From Falsiroseomonas sp046052145 (GTDB lineage Bacteria; Pseudomonadota; Alphaproteobacteria; Acetobacterales; Acetobacteraceae), in NCBI GenBank assembly GCA_046052145.1, contig JBJOMW010000003.1, positions 152,230-216,229 of the forward strand: a stretch of 64,000 nucleotides of DNA, given 5' to 3'. The notes beneath the pieces were generated by a model. That model was not told where the DNA came from and ran no database searches. It saw nothing but the letters and a program-made list of their open reading frames with translations. Made by a program: the position numbers and the translations under genes. Positions 41,764 to 53,175 of this stretch are shown here, piece by piece. How positions within the stretch are numbered: position 1 is the first letter of the stretch; every line of letters begins with the position of its first letter.

Positions 41764-42693
41764 ATGCGGATCCTGCTGGCTGAACCGCGCGGCTTTTGCG
41801 CGGGCGTCGTGCGCGCCATCGAGATCGTGGAGCGTGCGCTCGCGATCCATGGCGCGCCCGTCTATGTCCGCCACGAGATCGTCCACAATCGCCATGTGGT
41901 CGAGGATCTGCGCGCCAAGGGCGCCGTCTTCGTCAACGAGCTCGACGAGGTGCCATCCGGCGCGCTCACCGTCTTTTCGGCGCATGGCGTCGCCCGCGTG
42001 GTGGAGCAGGACGCGACAGAGCGCGGCCTCGATATCCTCGACGCCACCTGCCCGCTGGTCACCAAGGTCCATGTCGAGGGCCGGCGCTACGTCAAGGAAG
42101 GCCGCACCGTCATCCTGATCGGCCATGACGGCCATCCGGAGGTCGAGGGCACGCTCGGCCAGATCGACGGCGAGGTGCATCTGGTCGCCGATGCCGCCGA
42201 TGTCGCCGCGCTGCCGATTCCGGCCGACCGCAAGGTCGCCTATGTCACGCAGACCACGCTGTCGGTGGACGACACGAAGGACGTGATCGAGGCGATCAAG
42301 GCGCGCTTCACCGACGTGATCGGGCCCGGCACGCGCGACATCTGCTACGCCACCCAGAACCGCCAGACGGCCGTGCGGGATCTGGCACAGGAATGCGACG
42401 TGGTGCTGGTGGTGGGCGCGGCGAACAGCTCCAACTCCAACCGCCTGCGCGAGATTGCCGAGGAATGCGGCGCGCGCGCCTTCCTGATTGCCGATGCCGG
42501 CGCGCTGAGCCATGCGATGGTCAAGGGCGCCAAGGCCGTCGGCGTCACCGCCGGCGCCTCCGCACCCGAGCGGCTGGTGGAGGATGTGGTGAGCACGCTG
42601 AAGGCGCTCGGCGCTGCCGAGGTCGCGGCGCTGCCCGGCATCATCGAGGACGTGACCTTCCGCCTGCCGACCCGCCTGCAGGCGGTGGAGTAG
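41764..42693 (+). CDS. ispH: 4-hydroxy-3-methylbut-2-enyl diphosphate reductase
   Basis: A 309-residue iron-sulfur enzyme, last step of the MEP pathway for isoprenoid precursors. Cluster cysteines: C12 (RGFCAGVVRAIE), one in DATCPLVTKVH and one in RDICYATQNRQTA. The active-site HNRHVVEDL, the SAHGVA histidine, GHDGHPE and ANSSNSNRL are present. The length is normal. It starts at ATG 41764, with the hairpin region of gcrA upstream. Confidence 0.96.
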   Translation: MRILLAEPRGFCAGVVRAIEIVERALAIHGAPVYVRHEIVHNRHVVEDLRAKGAVFVNELDEVPSGALTVFSAHGVARVVEQDATERGLDILDATCPLVTKVHVEGRRYVKEGRTVILIGHDGHPEVEGTLGQIDGEVHLVADAADVAALPIPADRKVAYVTQTTLSVDDTKDVIEAIKARFTDVIGPGTRDICYATQNRQTAVRDLAQECDVVLVVGAANSSNSNRLREIAEECGARAFLIADAGALSHAMVKGAKAVGVTAGASAPERLVEDVVSTLKALGAAEVAALPGIIEDVTFRLPTRLQAVE

Positions 42694-42777
42694 CCGCGCC
42701 CCGCAGCACGGCGCCATCTGGCGCGGCACGCGGCGCGGCATTAGGTGTCGGATCAACGTCAGAACGGGAGACGTCCG

Positions 42778-43752
42778 ATGATCACGCGCCGCCGCCTGGC
42801 CGGCCTTGCCGCCGCCATGCCCTTCGCCCCGCTCGCCGCGCCGGCGCTGGCGCAGGGGGCCTGGACGCCCGACCGCTCCATCACGCTGGTCGTTGCCTTC
42901 GCCGCGGGGGGTGGCACCGACCTCGCGGCGCGCACCATCGGGCGCTTCATGGAACGTGACCTTGGCGTGTCCGTCGTCGTGCTGAACCGCCCCGGCGCGG
43001 GCGGCGAGATCGGCTTCACCGAACTCGCCCGCGCCCGGCCCGATGGCTACACGATCGGCTTCATCAACACGCCCCACATCGTGACGCTCCCGATCGAGCG
43101 GCGCACGCGCTTCCAGCTGTCGGATTTCACGCTGATCGCCAACATCGTGGACGATCCGGGCGGCATCTGGGTGCTGGCCGACAGCCCCTATCGCAGCCTG
43201 GCCGACCTGCTGGCCGCAGCGCGCGCGCGGCCCGAGGCCATCGGCTATGGCACCACCGGCATCGGCTCCGACGATCACCTGGCGATGCTGGCGCTGGAGC
43301 GGAAGTCGAATACGCGTTTCCTGCACGTCCCCTTCGGCGGCTCGGCGCAGGTCAAGCAGAACTTGCTGTCGCGCGCGATCCCGGTGGCGGTGATGAATGT
43401 TGCCGAGGGCGTGATCGAGCAGCGCCAGGGCGTGCTGCGCCCGCTGGCGCAGATGGGCGAGACGCGCTGGGCGCCGATCGGCGATGTGCCGACGCTGAAG
43501 GAACTCGGCTTCGACGTGGTCGAGGGCTCGATGCGCGGCATGGCCGCGCCGGCCGGCATGCCGCCCGCCGCGCTGGAGCGCCTCGCGCTGTCCATCCGCC
43601 GCACGGTGGAGGATCCGGAATTCCAGGCCGCCGCCGTGCAGCAGAATCTGCCGCTGCGCTTCCTGGCACCCGATGCCTATGCCGCGGAGTTGCGCGCGTT
43701 GCAGGCGCGCTACCAGGCGCTCTGGGCCGAGCATCCCTGGCGCGAGAGCTGA
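42778..43752 (+). CDS. Bug/TctC-family periplasmic solute receptor 3
   Basis: A 324-residue receptor. ATG 42778 was chosen with GGGAG 11-15 bases upstream; the longer frame from 42745 is not conserved. The signal peptide begins MITRRRLAGLAAAMP. The ligand loop is VVAFAAGGGTDLAARTIG, in which VVA-FAAGGGTD replaces the commoner VPFPPGG; this form is shared with the next gene. Tandem with receptor 4, 77 bp downstream, in the same orientation. Confidence 0.92.
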   Translation: MITRRRLAGLAAAMPFAPLAAPALAQGAWTPDRSITLVVAFAAGGGTDLAARTIGRFMERDLGVSVVVLNRPGAGGEIGFTELARARPDGYTIGFINTPHIVTLPIERRTRFQLSDFTLIANIVDDPGGIWVLADSPYRSLADLLAAARARPEAIGYGTTGIGSDDHLAMLALERKSNTRFLHVPFGGSAQVKQNLLSRAIPVAVMNVAEGVIEQRQGVLRPLAQMGETRWAPIGDVPTLKELGFDVVEGSMRGMAAPAGMPPAALERLALSIRRTVEDPEFQAAAVQQNLPLRFLAPDAYAAELRALQARYQALWAEHPWRES

Positions 43753-43829
43753 TCGCGCGCCGAAGCCCGCTTCCGGTGCCGCTCGGCCTCCTCTAGGTTC
43801 TTCGCACCGAGACCCAGGAGGAAATTGTC

Positions 43830-44813
43830 ATGCTGCGCCGTCGCACGCTGGTCGCGGGGCTGCCCGCACTGCTCGCCGCCCCGCTGATCCGCCCCGCTGC
43901 CGCGCAAGGGACGGGTGAGTATCCGAATCGCCCGATCCGCATGGTCGTCGGCTTCGCCGCTGGCGGCGGCACGGACATCACCGCGCGCACGTTGCAGCCG
44001 AAGCTGCAGCAGATCCTGGGCGGCAGCATCATCATCGACAACCGCCCGGGCGCCGGCGGCAACCTCGCCACCGAGATGGTCGTGCGCGCGCAGCCGGATG
44101 GCTACACGCTGCTGATGGGCACCATCGCGGCGCTGGCGATCAACCCGACGCTCTATCGCAATCTGTCGTTCGACCCGCAGACCGACCTGACGCCGATCAG
44201 CCAGTCGGGCGCGATCCAGAACGTGCTGGTCGTGCCCGCCGACCGCCCCTGGCGCAGCATGGCGGAGTTGATCGCCGCGGCGCGCGCGCGGCCGGACACC
44301 ATCACCTATGGCAGTTCGGGCGTGGGCGGCGCGGGGCATCTGGGTGGTGCGTTGCTGGACCAGATGGCGGGCATCCGCACCGTGCATGTGCCCTATCGCG
44401 GCGGCGGCCCGCTGCAGACCGACCTGATCGGCGGCAAGATCGACTACGCCTTCGCCACCGCGCCGACCACCATCCCGCATATCGAATCCGGGCGGCTGCG
44501 CGCACTCGCCGTGCCGTCGGCGACGCGCTCCAGCCTGCTGCCGAATGTGCCGGCGGTGGCGGAGACGCTGCCAGGCTATGAGGTGGGCAATTGGTACGCC
44601 CTGCTTGGGCCGCGCGGCCTGCCGCGCCCGATCGTGGACCGCCTGGCCAGCGCCATGCGCCAGACGCTGCAAGACCCCGACATGCGCCGGCACCTGTCCA
44701 CGCATGGCGTGGAGCCGACGCCCTCCACGCCGGAGGAACTCAGCCGCTTCATCCGCGACGAGACCGCGAAGTGGGCGCCGATCATCCGCGCCAGCGGCGC
44801 GACGCCGGATTGA
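43830..44813 (+). CDS. Bug/TctC-family periplasmic solute receptor 4
   Basis: A 327-residue receptor with the signal peptide MLRRRTLVAGLPALLAAP. The ligand loop MVVGFAAGGGTDITARTLQ matches receptor 3, but the rest has diverged clearly, so the two are old duplicates rather than recent ones. The second lobe has HVPYRGGGPLQTDLIGGKID. A strong GC-rich hairpin follows at 44828-44848. Whether the pair shares one permease cannot be told from this window. Confidence 0.92.
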   Translation: MLRRRTLVAGLPALLAAPLIRPAAAQGTGEYPNRPIRMVVGFAAGGGTDITARTLQPKLQQILGGSIIIDNRPGAGGNLATEMVVRAQPDGYTLLMGTIAALAINPTLYRNLSFDPQTDLTPISQSGAIQNVLVVPADRPWRSMAELIAAARARPDTITYGSSGVGGAGHLGGALLDQMAGIRTVHVPYRGGGPLQTDLIGGKIDYAFATAPTTIPHIESGRLRALAVPSATRSSLLPNVPAVAETLPGYEVGNWYALLGPRGLPRPIVDRLASAMRQTLQDPDMRRHLSTHGVEPTPSTPEELSRFIRDETAKWAPIIRASGATPD

Positions 44814-44827
44814 GGCACAACGAAGCC

Positions 44828-44848
44828 GGGGAGGGCGGTGCCCTCCCC
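44828..44848. terminator. Perfect 9-bp hairpin between convergent genes
   Basis: The arms GGGGAGGGC and GCCCTCCCC surround a GGT loop, between receptor 4 and the opposing CinA-like gene. It could serve both directions. No U-tract follows. Confidence 0.5.
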
Positions 44849-44855
44849 ACGCGCT

Positions 44856-45617
44856 TCACACCGGCGGCTCGCCCGGCACGGGCTTGCCGCCGACCGCGCG
44901 TAGCAGCGTGGTGATGTCGTGTGCCGCGGTCTCGACCGCCTCCGCATCGGTGCCCTTGGCGACCAGCGCCACGCCGCCGCCGCCCATGCGGTAATAGGGG
45001 TAGCTGCCGATATCGAGCGCCGGCCAGCGCGCCTGGATCGCTGCCAGCCCTTCCGCGATCCGGCCTTCCATCACGCCATCCGCATGTACGGTGCGCGAGG
45101 CGACCGGCGGCCCACCCTGCAGCGTCGGCGCCAGGCTTTCGAACATCGCCTGCATGATGCGCGGCACGCCGGCCAGCACATGCACATTGCCGATGGTGAA
45201 GCCGGGCGCGATCGAGATCGCATTGTCGATCAGCGTTGCGCCCCGCGGCATCGTCGCCATGCGCTGCCGCGCTGTGTTGAACTCGCCCGGCGGATAGTGC
45301 CGCTCCAGCCGCCCCCAGGCTTCCGGCTGCGGTTCCCACGGCACGCCGAAGGCCGCGGCGACGCATTCGCTGGTGATGTCGTCATGCGTCGGCCCGATGC
45401 CGCCGGTGGTGAAGACATGGTCGAAGCGGGGCCGCACCTCGTTCAGCGTGCCCATGATCGTCGCCCGTACATCGGGGATGACGCGCACTTCGCGCAGCGG
45501 GATGCCGATCTCACCCAGGCGGGTCGCGAGGAACTGCACATTGGCATCCCGCGTGCGGCCCGAGAGCACCTCGTTGCCGATCACCAGCAGGCAGGCGATG
45601 GGCGAATCCTGGGTCAT
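44856..45617 (-). CDS. CinA N-terminal/MoaB-type molybdopterin-binding-domain protein
   Basis: A 253-residue protein. The MoCF fold is shown by LLVIGNEVLSGRTRDAN, the TTGGIGPTHDDITSECVAAAFG signature and VHVLAGVPRIMQAMFESL. It corresponds to the first domain of CinA and lacks the nicotinamide-mononucleotide deamidase domain. Stand-alone versions are thought to act as pyrophosphatases on damaged nucleotides or flavins; the activity is not known here. It lies 25 bp downstream of the GNAT-Nudix gene on the same strand, so a shared house-cleaning role is plausible. Confidence 0.88.
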   Translation of the reverse strand: MTQDSPIACLLVIGNEVLSGRTRDANVQFLATRLGEIGIPLREVRVIPDVRATIMGTLNEVRPRFDHVFTTGGIGPTHDDITSECVAAAFGVPWEPQPEAWGRLERHYPPGEFNTARQRMATMPRGATLIDNAISIAPGFTIGNVHVLAGVPRIMQAMFESLAPTLQGGPPVASRTVHADGVMEGRIAEGLAAIQARWPALDIGSYPYYRMGGGGVALVAKGTDAEAVETAAHDITTLLRAVGGKPVPGEPPV

Positions 45618-45642
45618 GCGGCCTCCGCTCGATGCGCGGAGG

Positions 45643-46683
45643 CTACAGGAAATCCCGGAGCAGCGCGACCAGCGGCTTGTCCGCGGGCGGCATCGGATAC
45701 TCGGCCAGTTTCTGCGGCCGCACCCAGGCCAGCGCCTGACCCTCGCGCCCCGTCACCGTGCCTGTCCAGCGCCGGCAGAGATAGAGCGGCATCAGCAGGT
45801 GGAAATTCTCATAGCCGTGGGAGGCGAAGGCGAAGGGGGCGAGGCAGCTCTCGGCCACGTCGATGCCGAGTTCCTCTTTCAACTCGCGGATCAGCGCCGC
45901 TTCCGGCGTCTCGCCGGCATCCACCTTGCCGCCCGGGAATTCCCAAAGCCCCGCCAGCGCCTTGCCTTCCGGTCGCCGTGCCAGCAGCACGCGGCCATCC
46001 GTATCGATCAGCGCGACCGCCGAGACCAGCACGATCCGCTTGCCCGTCTCGGGCGCCGCGGCATGTGCGGGGGCCGGCGCGGCCGCGGGCGCTTCCGCCG
46101 GCAGGTCGGCGCGCGTCATCTCGAACAGCAGCACCGGCTGCGGGCCCTTGAGGGAGAGGAAGTCGCGCTCGCCCGCGCCTGCCTCGCGGAAGCCGATGCG
46201 GCGCAGCACCGCCTGGCTGCGCGCATTGGTCACGAGCGCCGAGGCGATGAGCCTCTCGACGGGCAGGTTGGCCAGCGCCCAGCGCGCCACGCGCCCCGCC
46301 GCTTCCGGCCCGACGCCATGGCCCCAGAATTTCCGTCCGATCCAATAGCCAAGCTCGGCGGCCTTGCCGTCCTCCTCGAGCGTGAGCCCGACACAGCCGA
46401 CCAGCACCTCCTTCTCCTCTGGCGTGCCGGCATGCTCGATGCCGACAACGGCCAGGTGCCAGGCGCTGCCGGCCGCAATGCGCGCATGGGTGGAGGCGAT
46501 CCACTCATCGGCGAGCTCCCGCGGATAGGGGAAGGGCACGCGCGCGAGCGTCTTCGCCACTTCCCAGTCATTCACCAGCCGATGCAGATCGGCCGCGTCT
46601 TCCGCGCGGAGCGGGCGGATCGTCAGCCGATCGGTGCGCAGCGGCGCGAAGGGCGGCGGCGCGAGGGGATCGTCCGCGCTCAG
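45643..46683 (-). CDS. Fusion of a GNAT acetyltransferase and a MutT-type Nudix hydrolase
   Basis: A 346-residue protein if started at the CTG 46683, which overlaps the argJ stop (CTGA). GTG 46737 is the nearest standard start, but would overlap argJ by 58 bases. Residues about 12-180 are a RimJ-type GNAT domain (RTDRLTIRPLRAEDA, GYWIGRKFWGHGVGPEA, NARSQAVLRRIGFRE). Residues about 210-346 are a Nudix domain, with GKVDAGETPEAALIRELKEE giving the Nudix box (G-x5-E-x7-R-E-x-x-E-E). It probably removes oxidised nucleotides; the acetyl target is unknown. Known in alphaproteobacteria as a fusion. Confidence 0.85.
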   Translation of the reverse strand: MSADDPLAPPPFAPLRTDRLTIRPLRAEDAADLHRLVNDWEVAKTLARVPFPYPRELADEWIASTHARIAAGSAWHLAVVGIEHAGTPEEKEVLVGCVGLTLEEDGKAAELGYWIGRKFWGHGVGPEAAGRVARWALANLPVERLIASALVTNARSQAVLRRIGFREAGAGERDFLSLKGPQPVLLFEMTRADLPAEAPAAAPAPAHAAAPETGKRIVLVSAVALIDTDGRVLLARRPEGKALAGLWEFPGGKVDAGETPEAALIRELKEELGIDVAESCLAPFAFASHGYENFHLLMPLYLCRRWTGTVTGREGQALAWVRPQKLAEYPMPPADKPLVALLRDFL

Positions 46684-47921
46684 GACCGGTACGCCCCGTT
46701 GATATCGATGTACCCATGCGTCAGGTCGCAGGTCCACACCGTCGCCTTGCCGCGGCCGAGCCCGATATCGACGGTGATCACCACCTCGCGGCCCTTCATA
46801 TGCGCGACGACGGGGGCTTCGTCGTAGCCCGGCACGATCTCGCCCTCGCGCGCCATCCAGACGCCGCCGACACCGACCGAGAGCTTGTCGCGGTCGGCGG
46901 GCTCGCCCGACTTGCCGACCGCCATGACGATGCGGCCCCAATTCGCGTCCTCACCGGCGATCGCGGTCTTCACCAAAGGCGAATTGGCGATCGCCATGCC
47001 GATGCGGTGCGCCGACTTCGCGCTGGCCGCGCCAGTGACGTCGATGCGGATCAGCTTCTGCGCGCCTTCGCCATCGCGCGCGACCAGCAAAGCGAGGTCC
47101 ATCAGCACCTCGTTCACCGCGCGGGCGAAGTCCTTCAGCATCGCGCCGCCTTCGGCCGGCACCCGGGGATGCTTCGCGCTTCCGGTCGCGAACAGCAGCA
47201 CCGTGTCGGAGGTGGAGGTGTCGCTGTCCACCGTCACGCAGTTGAAGGAAGGATCCACGCCCTTCTTCAGGATCGCCTGCAGCACGCCGGCGGGGATCTT
47301 CGCATCGGTGGCCAGGAAGCACAGCATCGTCGCCATATCGGGCGCGATCATGCCGCTGCCCTTGGCGATGCCGGAGACCGTCACCGTCGCATCGCCGATC
47401 TTCGCCGTGCGCGTCGCACCTTTCGGGAAGGTGTCGGTGGTCATGATGGCGCTGGCGGCAGCGGCCCAGGCATCCTCGGCCAGCGCGCCATGCAGCGGCG
47501 GCAGCGCGGCCAGCAACTTGTCCGCCGGCAGCTTCTCCCCGATCACGCCGGTGGAGGCGAGGAAAACCTCCGTCGGCTGGCAGCCGGCCAGCTGCGCCAT
47601 GGCGGCGGCAGTGGCCTTGCAGGTTTCGCGGCCCGTGCGGCCGGTGAAGACGTTGGAGTTGCCGGCATTGACCACGAGCGCGCGGGCCTTGCCCCCCTTC
47701 AACGCGCCGCGGCACCAATCCACCGGCGCACCGGGGCACTTGTTCTTCGTGAAGACGCCCGCGACCGTGGTCCCCGCCGGGAAGACCATCATCGTCACAT
47801 CGTCCCGCCCCTTGTAGCGGATCCCCGCCTGCGCGGAGCCGAGCTGCACGCCCACCACCGGCGGCAGGCCGGGCAGCGGCAGCATCAAGGGCGAGACGGG
47901 AAGGTCCTTGCCGGAGGCCAT
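46680..47921 (-). CDS. argJ: Glutamate N-acetyltransferase / amino-acid acetyltransferase
   Basis: A 413-residue enzyme of arginine synthesis. It moves the acetyl group from N-acetylornithine to glutamate and can also use acetyl-CoA. The proenzyme cuts itself before Thr198 in GMIAPDMATML, freeing the nucleophile. STGVIGEKL and NSPLVKTAIAGEDANWGRI are further family motifs, and the C-terminus YIDINGAYRS is the conserved end. It starts at ATG 47921. The gene order foldase - argJ - GNAT-Nudix on one strand suggests one transcript. Confidence 0.95.
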   Translation of the reverse strand: MASGKDLPVSPLMLPLPGLPPVVGVQLGSAQAGIRYKGRDDVTMMVFPAGTTVAGVFTKNKCPGAPVDWCRGALKGGKARALVVNAGNSNVFTGRTGRETCKATAAAMAQLAGCQPTEVFLASTGVIGEKLPADKLLAALPPLHGALAEDAWAAAASAIMTTDTFPKGATRTAKIGDATVTVSGIAKGSGMIAPDMATMLCFLATDAKIPAGVLQAILKKGVDPSFNCVTVDSDTSTSDTVLLFATGSAKHPRVPAEGGAMLKDFARAVNEVLMDLALLVARDGEGAQKLIRIDVTGAASAKSAHRIGMAIANSPLVKTAIAGEDANWGRIVMAVGKSGEPADRDKLSVGVGGVWMAREGEIVPGYDEAPVVAHMKGREVVITVDIGLGRGKATVWTCDLTHGYIDINGAYRS

Positions 47922-48027
47922 GGGTGCTGTCCTGACGAAGGGTTGCGGGGACCCTGTCTCTGCCCCCCCGCAACCTCCCCCGCAAGCGGGGAAGGATGAA
48001 ATCGCCTTGGCGTTTCGGCGGGCCGCC

Positions 48028-48939
48028 TCAGCGCCGCTGCGCCGGCGGCGGCGCAGCGCCATCCAGCAGCGAGGGCGGGCGCGGCGCGGCGCCGCCATCA
48101 AGGCGCTCCACCCGCGCCGCGGCACGGATGCGCTCGACCACGGCGTTCACACCTTCCTCGAAGGCCTGCTGGCGCAGCGCCTCCCGGCTTTCGTCGAAGG
48201 AGGGCGGGGCGACGGCGCGCCGTTCCTCCAGGCGGATGACATGCCAGCCGAACTGCGTGCGCACCGGCGCGGCGCTGATCTCGCCGACCCGCATCGCGAA
48301 GGCCGCCTGTTCGAATTCCGGGATCATGTCGCCGCGCTTGAAGAAGCCGAGATCGCCGCCGTTGCGCGCGCCCGGATCGGTGGAGCGGCGCCGCGCCACC
48401 TCGGCGAAGTCAGCGCCGGGGCGGCGGACCTCCGTGATCACCGCGCGCGCATCGGCCTCCGACGCCACCAGGATGTGGCTGGCGCGAATCTCTTCCTCCG
48501 GCGGGCGGGCGGTGGTCTCGGCGCGGTGGCGGGCGCGCAGCGCGTCTTCGGTCAGCAGCGGCTGGACCTCTCGCAGCAGCAGCGCCTGCTGCAGGGTTTC
48601 CTCCTCCGAGCGGCGGATGCGGGCCTGCACCTCGGCGTCGCGGTCGAGGCCCTCGGCGCGGGCGGCGGCGACGATGGCCTTCTGCGTGATCATCTGATCG
48701 AGCAGCAGCGGCTGGAGCATCATCGGCGGCATGTTGCGCAGCTCCTCCGGCAGGCGGCGCACCTCTGCCTCAAGCTCGGACTGACGGATCTCGATGCCGT
48801 CCACGCGGGCCAGCACCGGGTCTGCCGCGGCCGCCTGCGCTGCGGGGGCGGGTGGCTGGGCGCCAGGGGTCTGGGCCTGGGCATGGGCAAGGCCGGCCGG
48901 AACCAGCAAGGCGGCAAGCAGAAGGGCCGGGCGGCGCAT
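48028..48939 (-). CDS. Periplasmic parvulin-type peptidyl-prolyl isomerase
   Basis: A 303-residue protein with a signal peptide (cleavage near GLAHAQA). An N-terminal helical chaperone part (about 40-140, LPEELRNMPPMMLQPLLLDQMI) precedes the rotamase domain (about 150-245: IRASHILVASEADAR, GGDLGFFKRGDMIPEFEQAAFAM, TQFGWHVIRLEER). It is SurA/PpiC-like and assists folding of exported proteins. ATG 48939 was chosen because the extension to 49038 is not signal-like. It is divergent from secA, a fitting partner in export. Confidence 0.92.
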   Translation of the reverse strand: MRRPALLLAALLVPAGLAHAQAQTPGAQPPAPAAQAAAADPVLARVDGIEIRQSELEAEVRRLPEELRNMPPMMLQPLLLDQMITQKAIVAAARAEGLDRDAEVQARIRRSEEETLQQALLLREVQPLLTEDALRARHRAETTARPPEEEIRASHILVASEADARAVITEVRRPGADFAEVARRRSTDPGARNGGDLGFFKRGDMIPEFEQAAFAMRVGEISAAPVRTQFGWHVIRLEERRAVAPPSFDESREALRQQAFEEGVNAVVERIRAAARVERLDGGAAPRPPSLLDGAAPPPAQRR

Positions 48940-49215
48940 GAGGACGACTCCGTGAGGGTGGCGGAAGATGGCCGATGCCCAGGGGGTCCACAAGGCGCCT
49001 CCACAAGGCGGGCGCAAGGCGGGCGCGCGGGGGGCCACTCGCGTTGACGCGCCCCCCTGGCGCGCCTATCTCTGCACGCGCTGCGCCGCCACCGGCACGC
49101 GCCGGCGTTATGCCGGCCGCACCCTCTGCACGGCCGTTGCACGGCTGTCCTGGGCGGGCCCATCCGGGCCGCTTCGGGATACGCGCCGGGCGCGGGCCGG
49201 AGACGACACGGAAAC

Positions 49216-51974
<2,759 letters not shown>

Positions 51975-51978
<4 letters not shown>

Positions 51979-52313
51979 GGACCCGTCTGGGGGCGCGCCT
52001 TGGGGCGCGCTTTCGGCCGCCTCACCTTAGCTGAGTTGGCTTGCCGCCCGGCCGGCGCGATCCTGGCCCGGGCGATGTTGTCGGCGTTGCAGACGGCATC
52101 AGCCGCGACTTCCACGATCGGTCCACCCGGCAGGCGCACCCGCGCCCGCCGCGCCCCGTTGGGGTCAACAGGATCCAGCCAGGCAACCAGCCGCGCATGC
52201 CCGGCTGGCGCCGCCGCACCCGCATCAAGCGCTTCGGTGACAAAGACGGGCGCTTCACCCCCCATCTGGTGCACATAGAGGCGGCCGTCCGTTCCGGTGA
52301 CGATCGCCGTCAT
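51975..52313 (-). CDS. Hypothetical small protein
   Basis: A 112-residue protein. ATG 52313 was chosen over the longer frame to 52430, because the sequence becomes protein-like only from MTAIVTGTDGRLYVHQMGG. The middle (VAWLDPVDPNGARRARVRLPGGPIVEVAADAVC) suggests a small beta-barrel. The C-terminus is a run of basic KARPK repeats. Convergent with secA, with a 4-bp overlap. No family recognised. Confidence 0.5.
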
Positions 52314-52491
52314 GCGCCACCTGGCCTGTCGGCCGTCCCGGCGCTGCTCTGCGTGCTGGCGCGGAAGGCGCTGCGGGAGAAGCTGTGGGAGGAGCTTCGA
52401 GCGATCGAGGTCATTTTGACATCCCAACAAGACCGCCCGTCATTATCAAGCCGCGCTCAATATCGGAAGCAAAAAATTTTGCCCTGCATCC

Positions 52492-52962
52492 TCAATAGGG
52501 CTGCTTTGGCGCATCCTCATGCAGCGTGCGGGGCGGTGCCTCCGGCTCGGGGGGCGGCGGGGGGTGCCGGGCGGCGATGGCGCCGGCCACCGCATCCGCG
52601 GGCACCAGGGCGGGGGTGAAGCCCGTCGCGCGCCCCCACTCGTCCCGAATCCGCCGGGCGATCGTCGGCGCGTCGGGCGCTGCGCCGTAGGAGACCAGGA
52701 ATTGGATGAAGGCCGGCGGCAGGTTCCGGTAGTCCTCGGCGAACACCCAGTCGAGCGAGATCTGATGCACCTGCTTCAGCCGCACCATGATCGCGAGGTC
52801 GGGCTCGTAGCGCCCCTTCTCCCAATGGTTCCAGCGCTGCGGGGACGCGCCGACATCGCGCGCCAGCGTCGCCTGATTGAGGCGGAGCCAGAGCCGCGCG
52901 AGCTTCAGCCGGTCGCCAAAGCCCGCCAGGGCGGCCGAGAGCGGAACGGTTCGCTTGCCCAT
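52492..52962 (-). CDS. XRE-family helix-turn-helix regulator
   Basis: A 156-residue protein with a Cro/C1-type helix-turn-helix in residues 15-75 (FGDRLKLARLWLRLNQATLARDVGASPQRWNHWEKGRYEPD). A second helical part of unknown role (about 80-128) follows, and the tail is proline-rich. ATG 52962 was chosen; the longer frame is unrelated. It faces away from the lipoprotein-hydrolase gene, with about 210 bp between. The gap (52963-53175) may hold its own operator. Confidence 0.8.
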   Translation of the reverse strand: MGKRTVPLSAALAGFGDRLKLARLWLRLNQATLARDVGASPQRWNHWEKGRYEPDLAIMVRLKQVHQISLDWVFAEDYRNLPPAFIQFLVSYGAAPDAPTIARRIRDEWGRATGFTPALVPADAVAGAIAARHPPPPPEPEAPPRTLHEDAPKQPY

Positions 52963-53175
52963 GTCTGGGCATCCATTACAGGAGTGAGCGCCGCAGAACA
53001 GTTGAGCGTCACTAGACGAAATAAAGCCATGCTTGATGGGTAATGACGTCGCTTCGGGCCAAGTCCGCGCAACCGGCCAAGGCCTCTGCCGGATGATACG
53101 GCCGCAGTCTTCCGCAACGCCTCGCCCCGGACGAGGATCGGACCCGCCGGGGCCGGACGGCCGGGAGACCACGCC

